DNA from: Anadara kagoshimensis
Lineage: Eukaryota > Mollusca > Bivalvia > Arcoida > Arcidae
DNA length: 64,000 nucleotides
NCBI GenBank assembly: GCA_021292105.1
Contig: CM037870.1
Span: 61,902,167-61,966,166, forward strand
Direction of reading: 5' to 3'
Shown here piece after piece: positions 31,627-43,500 of this stretch; position 1 is the first letter of the stretch; every line of letters starts with the position of its first letter. A program made the position numbers and the translations under genes. The notes beneath the pieces were generated by a model that saw nothing but the letters and a program-made list of their open reading frames with translations, had not been told where the DNA came from and searched no databases.

Positions 31627-33968
31627 TTTTAGCTCACCTGACCGAAGGTCATGTGAGCTTATGGCATAGCGCAGCGTGTGTATGTGCGTGTGTGCGTGTG
31701 TGCGTGTGTGCGTGTGTGCGTGTGTGCGTCGTTAACACCTATTTTCGACTTCTCCTCTGAAACTACTGGACAGTTTTTGATGAAACTTTGTCAGAAGTAT
31801 ATATGGGTCGGTGCAATTCAGATTTGTTCGTGGCGTTGCTATGGCTACCATAACTAGGTCAAGGTGACATAGGGGTGCAAAAATCTTTAAAAATCTTCTT
31901 CTCTCCGAAAGTACTGATTGGAGAAAAAATCTGATGTGATATTTGGCTTCTCTAGGGTCTTAAGTCTATAGTTTGTTCATTTTGTGAAATTCGGATAAAA
32001 AATAGGTTACGCGTTTTTGCGTTTAATTTTGAAAAAAATCGTAAAATAGCTTCAAATTGTTATAACTTGACTATTTGACCAGATAATGACATGGGGTTTT
32101 CAATTTTGACATCTTCTTGTTAGTATCTTCAAAATGAGGTCAAGGTCGATTGTGAAGGTCGTGACCTAATTTTTTTTACCTCTGATTATAATTATTATCT
32201 CGAAAACTATAAACTTTTTGTATAGGCATGTATATTAGAATGTTGTAGGTATCTATACAACGATCATTTTGATGTATAGAAAAAGGTCATGGGTTCAAAG
32301 GTCAAGGTCACAGATGCGAAACAATACCGAAATGGTTAATTATCTCGAAAACTATAAACATTTTGTATAGGCATGTATATTAGAATGTTGTAGGTATTGA
32401 TACAACGATCATTTTGATGTATAAAAAAAGGTCTTGTGTTCAAAGGTCAAGGTCACAGATGTGAAACAATACCTAAATGGTTAATTATCTCGAAAACTAT
32501 AAACTTTTTGTATAGGCATGTATATTAGAATGTTGTAGGTATGATACAATGATCATTTTGATGTATAGAAAAAGGTCATGGGTTCAAAGGTCAAGGTCAC
32601 GGATGTGAAACAATACTGAAATGGTTAAATTTCTCGAAAACTATAAACTTTTTGTATAGGCATGTACATTAGAATGTTGTAGGTATTGATACAACGATCA
32701 TTTTGATGTATAGAAAAAGGTCATGGGTTCAAAGGTCAAGGTCACAGATGCAAAACAATACCGAAATGGTTAATTATTTTGAAAACTATAAACATTTTGT
32801 ATAGGCATATATATTAGAATGTTGTAGGTATCGATACAACGATCATTTTGATGTCTAGAAAAAGGTCATGGGTTCAAAGGTCAAGGTCACAGATGCGAAA
32901 CAATACCGAAATGGTTAATTATCTCGAAAACTATAAACATTTTGTATAGGCATGTATATTAGAATGTTGTAGGTATTGACACAGCAATCATTTCGATGTA
33001 TAGAAAAAGGTCATGGGTTCAAGGGTCAAGGTCACAGATGTGAAACAATACTGAAATGGTTAATTATCTAAAAAACTATAAACTTTTTGTATAGGCATGT
33101 ATATTAGAATGTTGTAGGTATTGATACAACGATCATTTTGATGTATAGAAAAAGGTCATGGGTTCAAAGGTCAAGGTAACAGATGCGAAACAATACCAAA
33201 ATGGTTAATTATCTCAAAAACTATAAACTTTTTGTATAGGCATATATATTAGAATGTTGTAGGTATTGATACAACGATCATTTTGATGTATAGAAAAAGG
33301 TCATGAGTTCAAAGGTCAAGGTCACAGATGCAAAACAATATCGAAATGGTTAATTATCTCGAAAACTATAAACTTTTTGTATAGGCATGCATATTAGAAT
33401 GTTGTAGGTATTGATACAACAATCATTTTGATATATAGAAAAAGGTTATGGGTTCTAAGGTCAAGGTCACATATGCGAAACAATACGGAAATGTTTAATT
33501 ATCTCGAAAACTATAAACTTTTTGTTTAGGCATGTATATTAGAATGTTGTAGGTATCGATACAACGATCATTTTGGTGTATAGAAAAAGGACATGGGTTC
33601 AAAGGTCAAGGTCACAGATGTGAAACAATACCGAAATGGTTAATTATCTCGAAAACTATAAACTTTTTGTATAGGAATGTATATTAGAATGTTGTAGGTA
33701 TCAATACAAGAATCATTTTGATGTATAGAAAAAGGTCATGGGTTCAAAGGTCAAGGTCACAGATGCAAAACACTACCAAAATGGTTAATTATCTCGAATA
33801 CTATAAATTTTTTGTATAGGCATGTATATTAGAATGTTGTAGGTATTGATACATTGGTTATCATGATGTAAAGAAAAAAGTCTTGGGGTTTAGTATTTAT
33901 GTGTTCGTTAAATCTATCAGCTAGCCATTAGTTATCAGGTGAGCGTATCAGGCCCATGGGCCTCTTGT
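31627..33968 (+). mobile_element. Helentron-like non-autonomous element 1 with tandem core
   Basis: The left end is T-rich followed by AGCTCACCTGACC-GAA-GGTCATGTGAGCT, a hairpin. The right end has TCAGGTGAGC (33935-33944), complementary to the left GCTCACCTGA, then a perfect palindrome AGGCCCATGGGCCT at 33950-33963 and CTTGT. A (GTGTGC)n tract (31675-31727) follows the left end, then a unique stretch (ACTTCTCCTCTGAAACTACT, GGTTACGCGTTTTTGCG), then about 12 core repeats of ~145 bp. Subterminal inverted repeats, an internal tandem core, a 3' palindrome and T-rich target fit non-autonomous Helentrons (HINE). No Rep/helicase gene is present. Confidence 0.7.
32187..33870 (+). repeat. ~145-bp core repeats of Helentron-like element 1, about 12 copies
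   Basis: Each monomer reads GGTTAATTATCTCGAAAAC, TATAAACTTTTTGTATAGG, CATGTATATTAGAATG, TTGTAGGTATTGATACAACG, ATCATTTTGATGTATAG, GGTCATGGGTTCAAAGG, TCAAGGTCACAGATGCG. Starts lie near 32334, 32479, 32623 and 32768 (spacing 144-145). Monomers differ by roughly one base in twenty. Eleven of them carry the GTTCAAAGGTCAAGGTCA phrase or a one-base variant. Confidence 0.93.
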
Positions 33969-34472
33969 TAATGAAAATTCTAGTTCTGGGAATTTGTGAC
34001 AGTGACATAAAGAATTTCCAAAACAATAATCCACACAAATGTTCAGGAATATTGATCACATAATACACAGGGGAAACCAATTTGTGATGGAACATGTTAG
34101 ATGGCAATAGATACACAATTGTTTGGAGTTTAGATCATGTTGTACTCTAGTGAATTTCATTTAGATCAAATCTAGACTTCTGAAGACTGGGTGAGCTACC
34201 AAAGGTCCTACAAAAGAAAATAAATTTATCAAACACAGCAAAATTTATATAAAACTTTAATAAAGATTTTATACCAAATAACCCTCAACTCTTTTATTAT
34301 AATTTTGATAGATATTGATTAAGTCTTTATATAAACCAGATCTCTTAAGTTTTTCAGGTGTTCCAAAAAATCAAATTTCAATACACAAATGTAAGTTACA
34401 GAATAGGTATGAACTATTAAGTAATTTGTATTTAAGTAATAACCTTTGATTTTTACATCTACCTACATCTGT

Positions 34473-34686
34473 AGGCAAACAACATTGACCTGTCTGTTTG
34501 ACCTTTAATTTAAATATTTATTTTGGACCAGTACATTTATGTATAGGGAACACAGGCGCTTATTTCATGTACATGCATTGTTTATGTACTAACTACGAAT
34601 TCTAACATTGCCCCTTTATTGGATAGATCATGTATGAAAATTCTTAATATAAGGTCAAGCGGACAGGTCAATGTTGTTTGCCCATA
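34473..34686. mobile_element. MITE-1, complete copy
   Basis: The left end GTAGGCAAACAACATTGACC, TGTCTGTTTGACCTTTAATT is mirrored by the right end AATATAAGGTCAAGCGGAC, AGGTCAATGTTGTTTGCCC. That gives terminal inverted repeats of about 34 bp. The inside shares TTATGTATAGGGAACACAGG with the copy at 54289. TA next to both ends would fit a Tc1/mariner-type target, but this is inference. No coding sequence is present. Confidence 0.85.
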
Positions 34687-35032
34687 CCTGGGTATTGATG
34701 ATGTGTCACTGTAATACATTTTTTATTCCACCTGTAATTTGTATGTATAGGTAAGATGATACTCAACTTAACCCTCCAATATATATTTTTTGTGACCATG
34801 AAATTCTATTTATTATATATTTTTTTTAATTTGAAAGAGCATTAAATTTCAGTAGATGCACCGACTGATATTAAGGTAGAAAAATACTTAAGTTTTTTGC
34901 AATAACTCGTCAGTCAATATAAATATTTGCTGGTAAATGTTGTGGAAAGTTTATCTTTTTCTTCCAAATGCCTAAAAAATTAATTGATGCAGTGTAAAAC
35001 CAGATGCAACCTCCCAAATATATTAGTATGGG

Positions 35033-35300
35033 GACAAGGCTTTGGTGCCTCACACCACCTGGTTCAAATTCCAATTACGGTAGATAGATCCTAGTTTGAG
35101 AAAGTTCACATCCCAAAGGTCATGGTTTATATAAGTATTCATAGTGATGAATGGATGGTGGGAGAATCCAGAGTGTCAGGAGAAAACCATTACCTTTTGG
35201 CATGTGAACTTAAAAACTTTCTTGCTATAGGATCTGAGAGTGGGTGGTGAGTGGCACTGTGAGCCCATACTTTAGACCACTAGGCCACTGAGGCCCCTTG
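35033..35300. mobile_element. Two SINE-A parts facing each other
   Basis: The left part (35033-35135) is a plus-strand SINE-A head and body start: GGCTTTGGTGCC, CACCTGGTTCAAATTCC, GATCCTAGTTTGAGAAAG, CAAAGGTCATGG. The right part (35150-35300) is a minus-strand SINE-A core to head: GGTGGGAGAATCCAGAG, CAGGAGAAAACCATTACC, GGATCTGAGAGTGGG and TTAGACCACTAGGCCAC, then TGAGGCCCC. Together they form an inverted pair with a spacer of about 15 bp. Confidence 0.8.
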
Positions 35301-35681
35301 CTTGGTTGGTTGGTTGGTTGAATGTTGCTTAACATAACATCAGCAATTTTTCAGCTATTTGCGATGAGAACTATTTTATTAATCTCTATGGATTAATCTA
35401 TGAACAATTTCGTGTGTGCATGTGAAGTGTAAGTGTGTTTTATTTGTCTGCCTTGTACTAGCGTGCACTCGGGGCAACTTTAAGGTGCTAGCTCACAGAG
35501 TCAGTATGCATCAGACAAGCGTACTACTCCCCCAGTCCATTATACTTAAACTAGTAAAGGCCAACAGCAAGGAAAATCCACTTTTCCACATGTGGTCTGA
35601 ACGGGACTCAAACTCACAGTGGTGAGAGACCCTGGATTTGTAGACTGATGTCTTATCCATTAGGCCACCCCAGCCTTTCTT
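35301..35681 (-). mobile_element. SINE-C (tRNA-Arg-like head), flanked by a 10-bp target duplication
   Basis: AGGCCCCTTG stands at 35291-35300 and again at 35682-35691, so the element spans 35301-35681. On the minus strand it starts GGGTGGCCTAATGGATAAG, ACATCAGTCTACAAATCC, with B box GTTTGAGTCCCGTTC. The GTGGCCTAATGGATAAGRC opening is that of metazoan tRNA-Arg. The body contains CCACATGTGGAAAAG, GGGGGAGTAGTACGCTTG and AAAGTTGCCCCGAGTG. The 3' end is a run of CAAC units. It landed in the tRNA-head end of a SINE-A. Confidence 0.88.
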
Positions 35682-36389
35682 AGGCCCCTTGAGATGAGTA
35701 AAATTGTTTCTTGTTTCTGTAAAACTTAAAAATTTCTTATATAATGTATGTTTAGCAATATGCAGTCAATGACTTAATAAAACTAAGTCAGCTGTTGTCA
35801 GAGAAAACAGGTTTTTACATTGATATGCTTTTAACCTGAAATTGAAAAAGAGTTGCATCTATTTACATGTACTTTTAAAATCTATGCAGGTGTCTTTATG
35901 CCAGATTTTAAGAAAATTTTATTTTACCTGTATGTGAATTTTAATTCAATTTTATAAGGTTTCAAAATACATCTATGTGTATTTTAACACATTTTTATTT
36001 TACCTATTTGAATTTTTATTTAAATTTTAAGTAAATAAAATATGTGTTAATTTTTTCTGAAGTAAGAATACTTAATTCAAATGATATGTCATTATGATGG
36101 ACATGTTTATTAAGAGGATAAATAAAAAATCTCTTTTTATATACATTTTTTTGTTGTTGTGAGAGATGTAGAATATTGACTGTCTTCTTAATAATGGATC
36201 AGAGAGCCCATGGCATGGATCTGCTTTATTATGTCCCCCTAAATGAAGTGGTTGGAATATAGTATTTGCTCCACTTTTTCTGCCGACATTTTGTCTGCTA
36301 CATCACAGGGACAATCTTTGGTTAGAGTAGATGTGACATTGGTAGTTTGTATTTTGATTATATACATAGATGTGAAAACATAGATTCCA

Positions 36390-36550
36390 GTCCAGCAGTT
36401 CCTGTTGTGAGAAAGTTTGTCAGTTACTTTGATGAAGACCATGTTTGGTTTTTTTTCTGAGTATCCCAGTTTCCTCCACCATTCTTAATTTGACTGCCTA
36501 ACTGTCAAAGAATCTTGGCTGGGTTTTAAACACAGTTACTCCTCTCAACT
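36390..36550 (+). mobile_element. SINE-A 3' part
   Basis: GTTGTGAGAAAGTTTGTC, TTGATGAAGACCATG, TTTCTGAGTATCCCAG, TTTCCTCCACCATTC, AAAGAATCTTGGCTGGG and AAACACAGTTACTCC follow the SINE-A order. Confidence 0.75.
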
Positions 36551-36660
36551 TCTTTTCACTGTAATTTATGATTTAAAAACTCTGCACATGTATATAATTT
36601 TATTGAACACTATCTGTTGGGTGGTGCATAATTGTTTTGGCCTGTCTATTATTTCTTCTT

Positions 36661-38560
36661 TTTTAGCTCACCTGAGCCAAAAGGCTCAGATGAGCTATTG
36701 CAATCTATCACCGTCCGTCGTCCGTCGTCCGTCGTCCGTCGTTCGTCGTGCGTCGTCCGTCGTCCGTCGTGCGTCGTGTGTAAACTTTACATTTTAATCT
36801 TCTCCTCCAAAACTACTGGGCCATATTTCATGAAACTCTGTGACTATCATGCCTAGGTAACAGCCTTTCAAAATTGTGTTCGGGGTTTGGCCACGCCCAA
36901 CAAGATGGCCGCTGTTACTAAAAATAGCAAATAGACAAAAAAATCTTCTTCTCTGAAACCAAAAGGTGCAGGCAAATTTTGATTGGATATTTGGATTCAG
37001 CATACCTGGGAACATTAAAATTGTGTTTTTCATGAAAATTAGACAAAAAATGGGTTACGCGTTTTTTGCGTAAAAGTACGTAATTTTTAAGATGAGACAT
37101 TTATTGTTATAACTTCATAACGGCTGAAGATAATTGTATGGAGTTTTCACTGTTGATCTTGTCTTGCAATTTTCTTTCAATTGATGTCAAGGTCGAAGGT
37201 CAAGGTCATGTCCCAGTTTTGACCTTTGATAAAAAATGCTATTTTTTAACATTTCTTGTGATAATGGTAGGATTTTCAGTTATTTGTAGGTATTGACATG
37301 ACGATCATTTTGATACATAGATCAGGGTCATGGGTTCAAAGGTCAAGGTCACAGCTGTCCAAGAATACCAAAATAGTTAATTATCTGCAAAACTATGAAT
37401 TTTTTGTATAGGCATGTATATCAGAATATTGTAGGTAATGGCACAATGGTCATTTTGATATATGAATAAAGGTCATGGGTTCAAAGGTCAAGGTCACAGA
37501 TGTAAACAAGTACTGAAATGGTTAATTATCTCAAAAACTATAAACTTTTTGTATAGGCATGTATATTGGAATATTGTAGGTATTGGCCTAACAATCATTT
37601 TGATATAAGAATGAAGGTCATAGGTTCAAAGGTCAAGGTCAAAGATGCGAAGGGATACTTAAATGGTTAATTATCTCAAAAACTATAAACTTTTTGTATA
37701 GGCATGTATATTGGAATATTGTAGGTATTGGCCTAATGATCATTTCGATATATGAATGAAGGTCATAGGTTCAAAGGTCAAGGTCATAGATGCAAATGAA
37801 TACTTAAAAGGTTAATTATTTCAAAAACTATTAACTTTTTGTATAGGCATGTATATTGGAATATTGTAGGTATTGGCCTAATGATCATTTTGATATATGA
37901 ATGAAGGTCATAGGTTCAAAGGTCAAGGTCATAGCTGCGAACGAATATGTAAAAGGTTAATTATCTCAGAAACTATAAACTTTTTGGATAGGCATGTATA
38001 TTAGAATATTGTAGGCATTTGCACAAGATCATTTTGATATATGAATGAAGTTCATAGGTTCAAAGGTCAAGGTCATAGATGCAAACTACTACTTAAATGG
38101 TTAATTATCTCAGAAACTATAAACTTTTTGTATAGGCATGTATTTTAGAATATTGTAGGTATTGGCCTATCGATCATTTTGATATATGAATGAAGGTTAT
38201 AGGTTCAAAGGTCAAGGTCATAGATGCAAATGAATACTTCAATGGTTAATTATCTCAAAAACTATAAACTCTTTGTATAGGCATGTATATTGGAATATTG
38301 TAGGTATTAACCTAATGCACATTTTAAAATACAGATGTTTTAGCTGTTTATATTATATTGTAGCTAGACTTTAAATATGTTATATATAGCATCCTTATAT
38401 AATAATTATTATAATTAATTTGCAAGAATACTTGCATATTATTGGCCCTTACTGCTGAAAATTTTGATATTCTCTTTTATTAATGTCATTGACCATTGAA
38501 CCTCTGCATAAGATATGTACTCTTCCTCAGGTGAGCGTAAAGGCCCATGGGCCTCTTGTT
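36661..38560 (+). mobile_element. Helentron-like non-autonomous element 2 with tandem core
   Basis: The left end is TTTTAGCTCACCTGAGCC-AAAA-GGCTCAGATGAGCT (hairpin from 36665). The right end has TCAGGTGAGC (38527-38536), the palindrome AGGCCCATGGGCCT (38541-38554) and CTTGTT. A (CGTCGTC)-type microsatellite (36713-36778) occupies the place where element 1 has (GTGTGC)n. It is followed by the same unique stretch (ATCTTCTCCTCCAAAACTAC, GGTTACGCGTTTTTTGCG) and about seven or eight ~146-bp core repeats. It is a sister subfamily of element 1 about 2.7 kb away, in the same orientation. No protein is encoded. Confidence 0.72.
37240..38335 (+). repeat. ~146-bp core repeats of Helentron-like element 2
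   Basis: The monomer reads GGTTAATTATCTCAAAAAC, TATAAACTTTTTGTATAGG, CATGTATATTGGAATATTG, GGCCTAATGATCATTTTG, GAATGAAGGTCATAGG, TTCAAAGGTCAAGGTCA. Seven units carry GTTCAAAGGTCAAGGTCA without change (near 37334, 37479, 37623, 37768, 37914, 38058 and 38202). Diagnostic differences from element 1 (TTGGAATATTG for TTAGAATGTTG, GAATGAAGG for GAAAAAGG) show that the two arrays were homogenised separately. Confidence 0.92.
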
Positions 38561-39794
38561 TTAATCAGTTCCATAAATGTTAAATGATTTGTATTGGAAC
38601 TGTTGGTGGTTACATGAATGCAAAAATATTGATGTTATAGAGGAATTTTTTTTTTGAAAATGGCCCCTTTTAAAAAAATCTTAGATTGAAGACTTGAAAA
38701 TTAGTGTTTACTTCAAAACCTTATAATTCTAGAGACCTCTGATAACCTTATAACAGTAATGGGGATCAAACATGATCTTTTACTTCAAACCCTCTTTTCA
38801 TCCTTATTTACAATTGCCATCTATGTATATAACATTAAATGACACTTTAAGGTCCTAATCTATAATGTTTAATTTTGATAAAGTAAGTACCCCAACATAA
38901 ATATGATAAGATATATATATTGTTTGAATTCTGTCATTTGTCAAATATTGTAATATAGTCCTGATATAATGTACATTTTGTGCATTTATATATCACCATA
39001 GAATACACCATGATCAAATTTTTTTCTGTGTTTGAAAGTGCCAGGTTGCAAACTTTGAAGTATTGTCCAATATGAAGATATCAGTGTTTTGTCAAATCAG
39101 CTTATTTTGGTTAACCATTTTGTTTTCTCCAGAAAACCCATGTGTAAAGATGAAGAATTTATAAAAAAAAAACAAAAGTTGGCAAATATTGCAGTATGAT
39201 TTTAATATTATTATTCAAATACATATCACTGTGATATTATAAGTTATACAGACTTTTGGTAGTAGAATTTGTCATTTAAAACCCCAATTGAAGGGACCAA
39301 ATCAGGAAATGACACCCATTGATCCAAAGTTGTAATAAAACATCTTGATTCATGCTATAGAATCCCTGGCTTTAACAGCTGTGTAAAAAAATCAGCAGAG
39401 CTTCAAAAGTAAAAACAAAAAAACCTGTTCATTTAATAATATTGTCAAAATTAACATAAATATTCTGGTTTTAACCTTGTGTTTTACTTTAAAATTCATG
39501 TTTTTGTATATAATATGTACATTTGTATCTTATTAACAGTATTCCTAACCTTTGGCAATTCCCAAACTTGCCTATCCAGTATGAATAATTGGATTATTTA
39601 TTTTCCGGGTCACAGACATTGCATATTTTAACCAAATTTTGAAATTTTCAGACAGAATTTATTAGCTTAAAATAGCAGTAATTAAACCGATGTAGTTTTT
39701 TACACCAGACAAAATTTCCTCAATTATTTCTTGATTTACTCTTTGCAAACAGGTGTTGTAATTTAGCAAATATCAGTACTTATAGTTAATTCTG

Positions 39795-39960
39795 AAGAGT
39801 GGTGGAGTGGTGTAAAATACCACCTTACATATAAAGACTGCCACTTGGGATAGATTATTATTTTAGAAAGTTTTCTGTGAATTAGTGATTTCTCTGGGTA
39901 ATATGGTAAAAATCTCAACCATTCTAGAACTTAGTGAATGTGATTCCATCCATTGGTGAA
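39795..39960 (+). mobile_element. Very degenerate SINE-A
   Basis: ACTTGGGATAGATTATTA, TTTTAGAAAGTTTTCTG, GATTTCTCTGGGTAATATG and CAACCATTCTAGAACTTAG line up loosely with the SINE-A body and core. The match is weak and the ends are unclear. Confidence 0.35.
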
Positions 39961-40282
39961 GTTTGAATTATCTCCCTTTCTAATTTCTTGCTTTTCAGAC
40001 ATTTTCTGCCAAATTGGCCATAATTATTGTCTTGCAATACATGATGGGTGGCCTGTCACTGACCTTTCCATGCAACAAAAGTTTTTAAGAGTTTTAAAAA
40101 TATTTTATTTAAACATTTTAGTTCACTGTACATGTATCTAAATCTTTTTTAAATGTTACCTGGTGCAAAACAGTATAATAATCATCATCGGTGTCATTTT
40201 AATGAAGGGGTCATTTCAAAATTTAATTTCCATTTAATTTTTTTGTCAGTCTTTTTAGCAATGCACTCGTTCTAAGTTCAGG

Positions 40283-40535
40283 AGAGTGGAGTAATTGAAT
40301 TTTACTTCCCAGTCAAGATTCTTTCATTTACTCAGTACATTGAGGCATTCAGTTCAGGAATGGTGGAGCAAATTGGAGTGCCCAACAATTGGTAACAAAA
40401 CCACTTACCTTTGGCAAGTGAACTGACAAAGTAGGATCTGTCCCAAGTGGGATTCTAACCCAGGCTGGGGGAGTCACTGTGATCCCCATAAGCACATGCT
40501 TTAGCCTTAATTCTCAAGCCCACCAAAGAACATAA
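40283..40535 (-). mobile_element. SINE-A, full length
   Basis: GAGTGGAGTAATTGAA, CCCAGTCAAGATTCTTTC, CATTGAGGCATTCAGTTC, GGAATGGTGGAGC, CCTTTGGCAAGTGAACTG, GGATCTGTCCCAAGTGGG, ATTCTAACCCAGG and CATAAGCACATGCTTTAG show the whole element from tail to head on the minus strand. The head end (CTCAAGCCCACCAAAG) is slightly decayed. Confidence 0.88.
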
Positions 40536-43500
40536 GACAGAGAGAAAGTAATGGCTTTGCTGGAGAAGGCAAGCCTTGTTTCATTAGCAAAAACTTATAC
40601 ATACATAAACTCCCACATCACAAACTCTTTTGGACCAGTAGAAATGAAGCATGATCACAAGTATGTAATTGACATAGGCAAAGTGGTTTAAATTGCTGTT
40701 TGTCAGATCAAAGCATTTCCCACTGCCTAACTTAAAATCAGTTTACCATAGATCCTAGTCATAAGTCAGTAATTTAATTTGCATATTTTTTATAAACTAA
40801 TTAACATTTTTTTCCTAAATTTGACTAGAATGACAGACTAGAAAAAACATGCTGATTTTGATACACCCCCACTAATTGTCATTTACAGGGAGTTGAAAGT
40901 CATCAGGTCACCATATTGTCTGAAGTAGAGCAAAAATCAGAAAGTATATAAAATTACTTATTTAACAAAAAATTCTATTTTAAGAGGACAAATGATATTG
41001 AAACATGAAGTTAACTACTTATGTGTTGTCTGATTTTCTTGTTCATGAGAAAATTTATTGTTTGGATATATGAGGTTTTTCCTTGGTTCTATTTTTGGGG
41101 AAAATACTTATGTTGTACCAGTAGTTCTAGAAGGTGACACAAACCTTCTAGTAAACTGCCAAAGTTACATACTACTGTAAATAATTCACCATTATTTTGG
41201 ATTTTAAAACTGGATTTTGGAATGTTTTGTAGTGGTCTGAATTTTGGAATATGTAATGGTAAAAAAAAAATTGGAATATTTTGTAGTGGTTGTTGTGATA
41301 AAAAAATTTGCAATGTTTAGTAATGGCCAAAATATTTGAATTTTGAATGACGTCTTATCATAGTATTAAAGGGAGATAACTTTCATCAGTTTTTAGTGTC
41401 ATGGTCAATCTAAATTTAAATAGAAAATGAAATTTTCTGCTTAAGATTGCCTAGTAGAGATTATAATGTCAAAACTGACAAAAAATGTTGCTGATTTAAT
41501 GCCAGTATGTTAGACAATGGTCAGCATCAAAGGGGAGATAACTGTTTTTTTATTACATGGATTTTAAGTAGTTGTTGCCCTATAAGAGCATTTATTGGTG
41601 AGCACTTCATTGGGAAAATGACTGGATAATCAAAGGTGTGTTCAATCCCTGTACATATCAGATGATATATGCCAAGGAAAATTTTTAGATAAAATGCAGT
41701 GTGATGAATAGTGATATTGATGTTTGAGATTTAAATTAATTTGTATCAATCAAGAGCCATCATTAATGATTAAAAGTTAAACAGACTGCCATCTGATTGA
41801 TGAATCTGTTACAGACACATTACAATGCAATTACCTGTGATTACCTGTAACTACCTGTGATTTTACCTGTAATTTTAATGGATTTTAACTATCAGAATGC
41901 ATTTGTAATCATTAGTTATTTGTATATTCTGGATTTGGTGAGTTGTTGACTACAGGGCAGAATTAAGTCTGGGTCTAACAAAATACAAAAAATACATACT
42001 GCATTATAAGTATTTGTAGATAGAAAATAAGCTTTACAATACACTTGTGGCTTCCAATAGTTTGATAAGGATTATAGTGCTCATGCAGAGCCTGTACAGT
42101 TTCGGGTCAGGTCTAGTTTTTATAAGGTGTTGTATAAAAGGGAGATAACTCACTGAAATTTGTTATCTACTGTACTGCATTTAAAAAAAAAAGATTTTCA
42201 GAAAGGATTGTTTTATTAATTGAAGTATTGCAAAATATGCTTATCCTTGTCTGTGCCAGAAAGAGCAACTTCTGATTGAAAATTGTCGCTGAAAAATTGC
42301 TGATGTGATGTTTTACAACATTACAACCAACGAGCCAACCGCCCAGGCATCCTGTGTAAAATTAACATGTCCCTACAGGCCTGTCCTGAATGGACCCCTG
42401 GAACTTCTGATTAATTATAAAATCATCTTCATAATTTGAAATATTCATGTAACAATCAAATCTACTTATATATAAAAAGTTTTAATCAATATTTCATATT
42501 TTGCTATAAAGTGACAATGTTTGTGTGTTCCAGTACAATGATATTCTAATCTTTTGACCTATCGGTTTTTCATATTTATATACAGATACATTGACAGATG
42601 TTACTCCATATTGTGCTTGACTTCTCGCTGTCACGTTCATTGTTTTTACACATAATGTATCAGTTATGATATCTGCATCTAGATTGGTGGGGAATTTATT
42701 TTTATTCACTGCGGACAATATTGGAATTTCAATTCTTTAAGTCAAATGGATTATGGTTGTATTCATAGTGTGATTGAATGTTGTGATTTTCTGTCATTTT
42801 TATTTTGAACACAGCTATAGTTAACCAGTTTACAAAAAATCTATTTCTGCATCTAAAAAAGTCCACATTTACAAAATTGGAGTGAAAAAAATAATTTACA
42901 GACAAATTGGGGAATTTGTGCTTTATATATAATAAGGCAATACAGACAGTTGTTTTGTTCTTGACTTCTAGCTGTTGCATTGTTTCTATGCATGCATTCT
43001 ACAAGTTGACTTTCAGAGCCATTTCCTGCATCTAGGATTTAATATATAACACATATTAACTAATAAATTTGAAGAAAATTTGTCTTTATTCACAGACGGT
43101 TTTGGAATATTAGTCATATAACCTTGAGAACTGAATAAGACTGTTGAACTTTTGTAAAATATTACATTTGGGATTTTTGTGTGTGACTGATTCATACTAC
43201 AACCACTGTGGTGATACATGTATTTTCTTTCCAATTTTTGTGGTTTATTGTTGAAACACAAATGTTGACAATGGCGAACATTTAAAATTTCAACTACTCT
43301 AAAAAAAATCATTTCATTTTATTTCTCTATTTAGTTTTTTGCTTTTTTAATCATTGAAATTTTAATTTTCTTAAAAATTTAAAAACTTTTTGAGAGAAAG
43401 ACATCCCTGTTCATTTACCAAAGACCGGAAAACCATTGTAAAATTTGTAATAGTTAAAAAAAAAATCAAAATTCAGTATAAATAAGAAATATGTTTTAAT

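Noticed and set aside
32187-33870. Could regularly spaced repeats be a CRISPR array?
   Set aside because: The repeats are contiguous 145-bp monomers without spacers, in a eukaryotic intron, with transposon ends outside.
35595-35681. A possible tRNA-Arg gene on the minus strand
   Set aside because: It is the head of SINE-C. The 5' part is tRNA-like but the stems are broken, and the same head occurs at 46406 with the same body.
36588-36856. Open frames with repeated VRRPSSVVRR
   Set aside because: They are translations of the (CGTCGTC)-type microsatellite inside the Helentron-like element 2.
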